A stretch of DNA of 64,000 bases from Sepiola atlantica (taxonomy: Eukaryota; Mollusca; Cephalopoda; Sepiida; Sepiolidae), in contig OY744520.1 in NCBI GenBank assembly GCA_963556195.1, forward strand, positions 152,419,107-152,483,106. Direction: 5' to 3'. A program made the translations under genes and the position numbers. Below, piece by piece: positions 58,166 to 64,000 of this stretch. The notes below the pieces were generated by a model, which saw nothing but the letters and a program-made list of their open reading frames with translations, searched no databases and was not told the DNA's origin. The number at the start of each line of letters is the position of its first letter. Position 1 is the stretch's first letter.

Positions 58166-58531
58166 ATCATTTTTAAAACATACTATATGTAAGTGAGGAA
58201 AATCGCTTGTCGAAAAGGAAGAACAGAGGTTATAAGCAGTGAAATTAGAATAAATTGCTCTAATTTCTTCCAGATTTGTTAATGGTGTCATTAGTTGCAT
58301 GAAGAGGACGTGACCATGAAGTTGAAAAGTCTTCCTACTCCCTTTATAATATTAATAATTAAAAAAACTGTTGCCCGGATTAAATATTAAATTCGACAAA
58401 ATCGATGGAAAATGGAATTTTTCTTTTTCAAAACACAGACCAATATTTGCCAAATCTACGGAAACGTTTTTAAATATGAACCTGTTATTATTACAGGGAA
58501 ATTCTCACATTGACTGCAAATATGATTGCAA

Positions 58532-58537
<6 letters not shown>
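58166..58537. other. no gene recognised
   Basis: AT-rich flank. Confidence 0.3.

Positions 58538-58615
<78 letters not shown>
58538..58615. repeat. (TA)n microsatellite
   Basis: About 38 TA units. At 58692-58738 (plus) CTGAAGA, a GGAC/GTCT stem and GAAAC form another hammerhead-like relic whose stem III has decayed. Confidence 0.95.
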
Positions 58616-58620
<5 letters not shown>

Positions 58621-58884
58621 AATATAACGAACAACTTATGTCTGGATATCCTTTGGTAGATCCTTTCAATAGTCCGAATTATTATCCTCATTCCCCTGAA
58701 GATGGACAAGGATGGGTCTGAAACTATGACAGATTCATCGGCCAATTCCCCCCACCCCACCCCCACCCACCCACCGGAACAAAGATTTTGATTTGTATGC
58801 CCCCTTTCGAAGATTAAAATCAATATATAATGATAATAAACCTTAGGTCAATTTTGATCAAAATCTCTAACATGATTTTGTTAT

Positions 58885-59280
58885 GTTTCGGAATTTTTTA
58901 GATGAGGGTTGATAATTTGTAGAATTTGGTATATTCGGACTACTGTTCTCATCTTGAGTGTTTTTATCACAACGTTTTGGCAGATGTAACCTCCGACTTT
59001 CTTCAGGTGTACCGTGTCTAACTCGGGAATCTTTCTGTCGAACTCGGGAATCTGGACAGAATTTCGAACGGAACCATTTATTAAATACACAGGGGTAGCA
59101 TGCTCTCGTTTCAGATTCCCGAGTTCGACATAAAGATTCCCGAGTTCGACAGAAAGATTCCCGAGTACGACAAGATACACCTGAAAAAAGTTGGAGGTTA
59201 CATCGACTGAAACGTTGTGATAAAAACAGCCAAGATGAGAACAGTGGTCCGAATATACCAAATTCTACAAATAATTTTGT
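58885..59280. mobile_element. inverted-arm hammerhead element, complete
   Basis: About 395 bp with long inverted arms. The outer blocks are gatgagggttgataatttgt, agaatttggtatattcggac and actgttctcatcttgag, mirrored at the right end. Each arm then has a hammerhead zone (58962-59010 minus, 59178-59222 plus), followed by an inner set of 'gggaatctttctgtcgaactc' direct repeats (two left, three right). On the plus strand the right arm has CTGAAAA, stem II AGTTG/CGACT, GAAAC, GTT, GTG. In the left arm CTGAAGA is intact but GAAAC reads AAAAC. A 126-codon open frame on the minus strand is an accident of the palindrome. The arrangement resembles the inverted terminal repeats of Penelope-like elements, without any reverse transcriptase. 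Confidence 0.8.
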
Positions 59281-59574
59281 TATTCTAATAAATGTCTAAA
59301 ATTTAAGGCTTAAAGAGTCTTAATAAGAAATTGAAATTCAGGGAATATTACTGAATTGGTGTCTAATGAATATGGATCGAATTTAATTCAAAACGTTGTG
59401 CCCTGATTATATCTCCTAAAAATTATTTAAATACTCCGAAAAAACTGAAATTCAGGGAATATTTATTCATTTTAACGAAAAGATTCCAATCCCTTTTAAC
59501 CGCCTTTGTGTACTTAAATTAAACTAAATATAGCACATATTACCCACCGTAACGCATAGCAGATGCGTTCTAAA
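59281..59574. other. direct duplicate of 'gaaattcagggaatatt'
   Basis: The phrase tgaaattcagggaatatt occurs at 59332 and 59446. No gene. Confidence 0.4.
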
Positions 59575-59765
59575 ATTCATGATGATCAGTTCATTAGTTT
59601 AGGATATTATCTTGTACAAAGAAATATACATATATATAAACATATACAAATACCTTTATATACATGTACCGCTAAATGTTAAGGTTTATAAAAGAATAAT
59701 AATGTGCCTAGAATATATATTAAGAAATTCATAATGATCGTTCAGTAGTTTAGGAGATTATTTCG
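59575..59765 (-). repeat. dispersed repeat family, copy 3
   Basis: On the minus strand ctaaactactgaacgatcat, tatgaatttcttaatatata, ttctaggcacattatt, then ctaatgaactgatcatcatg repeat the two half-units of 3845-4260 and 43155-43510. Confidence 0.65.
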
Positions 59766-59798
59766 TACATATAAATATACACACACCAAATCCTGTAC

Positions 59799-59810
<12 letters not shown>

Positions 59811-59872
<62 letters not shown>

Positions 59873-59901
59873 TGAGAGAGAGATAAATTTAGATGTGTGT
59901 G

Positions 59902-59934
<33 letters not shown>

Positions 59935-59943
59935 ATGTGTGTG
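59811..59943. repeat. (TA)n-(GA)n-(TA)n-(TG)n microsatellite
   Basis: Four short tandem tracts in series, with a spacer at 59882-59898. Confidence 0.92.
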
Positions 59944-60019
59944 TGTGTCTGTACAGAATTAGGTGTATCTGTATATTTATATATACGGGAATATTCATAG
60001 TAATGGCCCTCTTTAAGAT

Positions 60020-60369
60020 AAATAAATCTTAAATGTCGAGCACTGTCTGAAATTATAAAAATCTGAGGTCGTAAAGCTATGGAAGCAAAGCTTACACGCC
60101 CGCGTGTGTGAGCACTCTTATATCTCGGAACGTTTAAACCCTGACGCCGGCTTTAAATGTATCTTAATTTCAGTAATGTTTGTGGTGAGTTCCGTTGGTC
60201 TAATGGATTAGGGCGGCGGATCGTGACTCTCATCTGAATCTGCGAACTGCGTTCGACCCAGTCTGACTGCCTGAAACCACCACTTCCTGCACTGATGAGG
60301 ACGTAAGTCCGAAACAACGTTGGCTGTAGGTAAATACACTTTAATATTTAATAATAAAAAATATTCATA

Positions 60370-60411
<42 letters not shown>
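60020..60411 (+). mobile_element. tRNA-like SINE with hammerhead and (TA)n tail
   Basis: The order is a leader with gtcgagcactgtctgaaat (60039) that resembles the leader of the 28.6-29.2 kb units; an A-box-like ttggtctaatggattagg (60198-60215) and a B-box-like gcgttcgaccc (60249-60259); a hammerhead (60286-60330); about 40 bp; then (TA)n (60371-60411). It is a single unit, not tandem. The coding frame at 60208-60417 is an artefact. Confidence 0.7.
60286..60330 (+). ncRNA. hammerhead ribozyme motif, near complete
   Basis: Stem I CCTGCA/TGTAGG (six pairs, one G-T), core CTGATGA, stem II GGAC/GTCC with loop GTAA, GAAA, stem III CAAC/GTTG without a loop, C17 at 60324. The one departure is G at position 16.1 where T is expected to pair with the last A of GAAA (GGC instead of GTC), which should impair cleavage. 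Stem I and II are perfect, so the motif is unmistakable. Confidence 0.75.
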
Positions 60412-61044
60412 CATCATTATCCGTCATTTCTTTACAACAACTCCTGAATTTCTTATTGTAAATGATGCTAAACTCGTTTGATTTTGAAGATAAGGAAGTA
60501 GAAGATGAGTTTCAACGAATGTAGAGCTTTTAAAACTATTCCATCAAGTAAATTTTCAAGTGTGCAATAGAAAGTAATCTAACACTGTAATCACTTAGAA
60601 ATAATGGGAGTGTGTGATCATTTTTTTAACCGAGGTCATCAATCTAATGTGATATTTGCTGTATGTCTCCGTGCATTTGATGGACGCCAATCCTTTACCA
60701 AAACAGATGCTTTTAACCTCAAAGCTGCGTTTAAACGTTCTCATTCCTGTAAATGTATGCTGTAACTGTTGCATTGCATGGTGGAGACGCAAACTAGTTC
60801 ATGCCAACGCAATCCAACGCATCCCACAAAACATGATGCATAACTTTTTTATATTTTGACGTCATTTGGGAGTTGTTGTTTAGCCTGTGCGCACCAACAA
60901 AGCCAGACTAATTTACTGCGCTTATACACCCACTACGTAAATACCACCGACCAATTCGACTAGCAGCAAAATTCCACCCCTTCAATGTAGTGATACATAG
61001 CTGTCGAAAATATGTCTACTCTAATAGATTCTTTAATCGGGGGT
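60412..61044. other. no gene; TGACGTCA palindrome at 60857
   Basis: The 67-codon frame at 60656-60859 has no recognised domain. A consensus CRE palindrome at 60857-60864 stands alone. Confidence 0.35.
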
Positions 61045-61165
61045 ATTTTCTTTTAGGGTTTACAAATGCAGCAAGTTCATCGGAGCACAATCCATGAAAG
61101 TACTGATAAAACAAGCACAATGATCCAATTGTGCGGCGATGCGATCTGTGTTGAATCCTGCCAAA
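61045..61165 (-). pseudogene. LINE fragment (RT C-terminal region)
   Basis: The minus strand reads GSLCLFYQYFHGLCSDELAA in frame, the block also found at about 53110-53050. Nucleotide similarity to 53060-53150 is direct (agttcatcggagcacaNtcc, aaaacaagcacaNtg). Only about 100 bp survive. Confidence 0.75.
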
Positions 61166-61248
61166 TAGTGTTTAACTGAAAAAACTAAAAAATATTGGAA
61201 TACTTCATTTGCTATTCGACCAGTTTTACACTATGGGAAAATACACTT
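61166..61248. other. flank of 58-bp array
   Basis: No recognised feature. Confidence 0.3.
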
Positions 61249-62408
61249 AGCTGTATTAACTGAGCTGTAAACTATTGATGTTGAATCACTCAATTCGCGT
61301 ACATATAGCTGTATTAACTGAGCTGTAAACTATTGATGTTGAATCACTCAATTCGCGTACATATAGCTGTATTAACTGAGCTGTAAACTATTGATGTTGA
61401 ATCACTCAATTCGCGTACATATAGTTGTATTAACTGAGCTGTAAACTATTGATGTTGAATCACTCAATTCGCGTACATATAGCTGTATTAACTGAGCTGT
61501 AAACTATTGATGTTGAATCACTCAATTCGCGTACATATAGCTGTATTAACTGAGCTGTAAACTATTGATGTGGAATCACTCAATTCGCCTACATATAGCT
61601 GTATTAACAGAGCTGTAAACTATTGATGTTGAATCACTCAATTCGCGTACATATAGCTGTATTAACTGAGCTGTAAACTATTGATGTTGAATCACTCAAT
61701 TCGCGTACATATAGTTGTATTAACTGAGCTGTAAACTATTGATGTTGAATCACTCAATTCACGTACATATAGCTGTATTAACTGAGCTGTAAACTATTGA
61801 TGTTGAATCACTCAATTCGCGTACATATAGCTGTATTAACTGAGCTGTAAACTATTGATGTTGAATCACTCAATTCGCGTACATATAGCTGTATTAACAG
61901 AGCTGTAAACTATTGATGTTGAATCACTCAATTCGCGTACATATAGCTGTATTAACTGAGCTGTAAACTATTGATGTTGAATCACTCAATTCGCGTACAT
62001 ATATCTGTATTAACTGAGCTGTAAACTATTGATGTTGAATCACTCAATTCGCGTACATATAGCTGTATTAACTGAGCTGTAAACTATTGATGTTGAATCA
62101 CTCAATACGCGTACATATAGCTGTATTAACTGAGCTGTAAACTATTGATATTGAATCACTCAATTCGCGTACATATAGCTGTATTAACTGAGCTGTAAAC
62201 TATTGATGTTGAATCACTCAATTCGCGTACATATAGCTGTATTAACTGAGCTGTAAACTATTGATGTTGAATCACTCAATTCGCGTACATATAGCTGTAT
62301 TAACTGAGCTGTAAACTATTGATGTTGAATCACTCAATTCGCGTACATATAGCTGTATTAACTGAGCTGTAAACTATTGATGTTGAATCACTCAATTCGC
62401 GTACATAT
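61249..62408. repeat. 58-bp tandem array, exactly 20 units
   Basis: The unit agctgtattaactgagctgt plus aaactattgatgttgaatca plus ctcaattcgcgtacatat repeats with no length change: 1,160 bp / 58 = 20. Units differ at very few bases (ttaacag for ttaactg in two units, tagttgta in two, tgtggaat, tgatattg, tcaatacg, tcacgtac and tatctg once each). Such uniformity implies very recent amplification or strong homogenisation. 58 is not a multiple of three and stops occur, so it is not coding. Confidence 0.97.
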
Positions 62409-62479
62409 ACAGATGATGATCAGACTGGTATTTATAAGCCATTTGATGTCAAATGTGATACACGTTCTTTCTTTACTCA
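62409..62479. other. flank of 58-bp array
   Basis: Begins acagatgatgatcagactgg; no recognised feature. Confidence 0.3.
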
Positions 62480-63075
62480 TCCTGAGTTACAACGATCTGG
62501 TCAGAGATTTGTACTTTTTAAACAGAAATCACTCCAGACAAGGTATGAAGCCACTTGATGTAAGGAGCTAATCAGAACGAAAGATGATTATTGCAAAGAC
62601 AAGAGATCCATACTGTTATTTATCTTGAAAATACTAAGTCTATAGGTTGGAGGGAAACAGTCAGCATGAAGAGAGTGCTACAAGCCTGCAGTTCTTAAAA
62701 AAAAAAAACTACTGGAATAGGAAGCTGTATGACAGTGAGGTATAAAAACATAGAATTGATGGAGACTACTAAACCAGCGAGCAAACGAGCTGGAACAAAG
62801 GAAGCAGAGAATAAATCAGACATATCTGAAGAATACATACCATAATAGTATATATATAGAACAGGCTGAGACTAGCAACATCACGTCCGTGAGATAGAAG
62901 GTGCAGAGAAGAAAAAAAGGTGGGGCCAACCAAATTACAGATGCGTTTCTGTACCTTATCAAGACAACTCAAATTTTAGAGATTCATCAGACCAAATATG
63001 CCAACAGTACTCCATACAAGGTCTGATAGTGGAATTGCAGAGGTGTCTCATTTTGAATATTCGATCGCTCCAAGT
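62480..63075 (-). pseudogene. LINE RT thumb fragment and 3' UTR
   Basis: The minus strand reads TIRPCMEYCWHIW (about 63030-62990), LDKVQKRICNLVGPTFFSSL and HLLSHGRDVASLSLFYIY (62965-62855), the post-RT block of a jockey/CR1-like LINE. It then loses the C-terminus. Near 62575-62500 it recovers the 3' UTR words ccttacatcaagtggcttca and ccttgtctggagtgatttc, shared with 57150-57200. An internal deletion joined the two parts. Confidence 0.75.
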
Positions 63076-63245
63076 GAGAGAACTTTCGCAATATTGCGTA
63101 TATAGAAACATTTCAGATTTCTATCAAAGTACTCGACTAAATGGGGGCTTTAAATAAGTATGTTTTTAATAAATATTCATTATCCACAGACTGTGTTTCA
63201 TGTTGACAAACATATATCTATATAAATATATACATAAATATATGC
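63076..63245. other. no gene recognised
   Basis: Short AT-rich flank. Confidence 0.3.
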
Positions 63246-63580
<335 letters not shown>

Positions 63581-63581
<1 letters not shown>

Positions 63582-63729
63582 CAAGTAGACAAACAAGCAA
63601 AGTAGACAGACTGATTATTTGTTATATAAAAACGCTGAATGTAGTTGATAAGAAGTTTGAAATTCTGATGTTTCACATAAATTCGATGGTCGTTTTCTAT
63701 ATTAATTTCCCTCTACAGATAAATTATTT
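63581..63729. other. no gene recognised
   Basis: AT-rich flank. Confidence 0.3.
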
Positions 63730-64000
63730 TTTATTAATAGAGTCACCACTCATTAGAGCCAAAAACCATTCGAAAATAAATTTTCATGAGACGAGAATGG
63801 TAACCAGCTGAAAGATTAGGCACATTATGGAGGTATTAACAACGATTAAGATTATAAACTGTTTTTGGTTTCTTATGGAGAGATTGTTGACAAGCATTTG
63901 TTTACATTGGATTTGAAAACAACTAAGTTGTAATCCGCAGGAAAGCATTCCGGCGTAAATGTGTTCCACAGGTGGAAAGCTCTTTCAAAGAATCTTACGA
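63730..64000 (-). pseudogene. LINE C-terminus, runs off window
   Basis: Positions 63905-64000 match 33115-33200 directly (ttggatttgaa, atccgcaggNaagcattc, gtgttccaca, gaaagctctt). The flank at 63740-63800 matches the shared 3' UTR. Only the C-terminal codons are inside the window; the element continues to the right. Confidence 0.7.

Noticed and set aside
61249..62408. CRISPR array of 58-bp period
   Set aside because: The whole 58 bp is repeated, with no unique spacers.

Overview
The window looks like repeat-dominated, AT-rich DNA from a metazoan nuclear genome. It is most likely from a cephalopod mollusc such as an octopus. That is an inference from very dense (TA)n, (CA)n and (CT)n microsatellites, tRNA-derived short retroposons, jockey/CR1-like LINE debris and Penelope-type hammerhead repeats. 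I found no intact host protein-coding gene, exon chain, genuine tRNA gene or rRNA gene. Every protein-level similarity I can support belongs to dead transposable elements.

Layout. Positions 1-20,900 hold microsatellites, a pair of oppositely oriented hairpin elements (2.2-2.5 kb and 3.4-3.8 kb), several hammerhead-bearing repeats (6.5, 7.3, 8.9, 9.7, 9.9 and 16 kb), a long inverted repeat (5.75-6.17 kb) and a decayed LINE 3' part (18.6-19.7 kb). Positions 20.9-22.9 kb hold a transposase-deleted mariner element seated in a (TA)n tract and a 5S-rRNA-derived sequence. Positions 23.07-26.62 kb are one satellite block of about 120 monomers of 29 bp, organised over its right part as an 87-bp trimer. 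Positions 27-31.4 kb hold the most interesting locus: a tandem tRNA-like/hammerhead unit (28.6-29.2 kb) between oppositely oriented hammerhead-bearing repeats. Positions 32-50 kb are a mosaic of LINE 3' ends, GC-rich dispersed repeats, foldback elements, a second 5S-like sequence and further SINEs. Positions 52.8-55.2 kb are a broken jockey-like LINE on the minus strand (endonuclease, reverse transcriptase and C-terminus all recognisable). Positions 57-64 kb hold more LINE 3' ends, a complete inverted-arm hammerhead element (58.9-59.3 kb), a SINE with a hammerhead (60.0-60.4 kb), a 20-copy 58-bp tandem array (61.25-62.41 kb) and a long GATA array (63.3-63.6 kb).

The unifying observation is that many superficially unrelated repeats share one RNA module: a hammerhead self-cleaving ribozyme core (CTGANGA, stem II, GAAA) with a very short stem III. 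I found about 20 copies in all states from apparently complete to decayed. Several sit next to RNA polymerase III-type A/B boxes, and many lie within about 250 bp of a (TA)n tract. The best case is the direct tandem at 28.6-29.2 kb, where two near-canonical type I hammerheads bracket a 277-nt unit that would be released as a monomer and could circularise. That is the organisation of an animal retrozyme. Catalysis, transcription and copy number cannot be judged from sequence reading alone.
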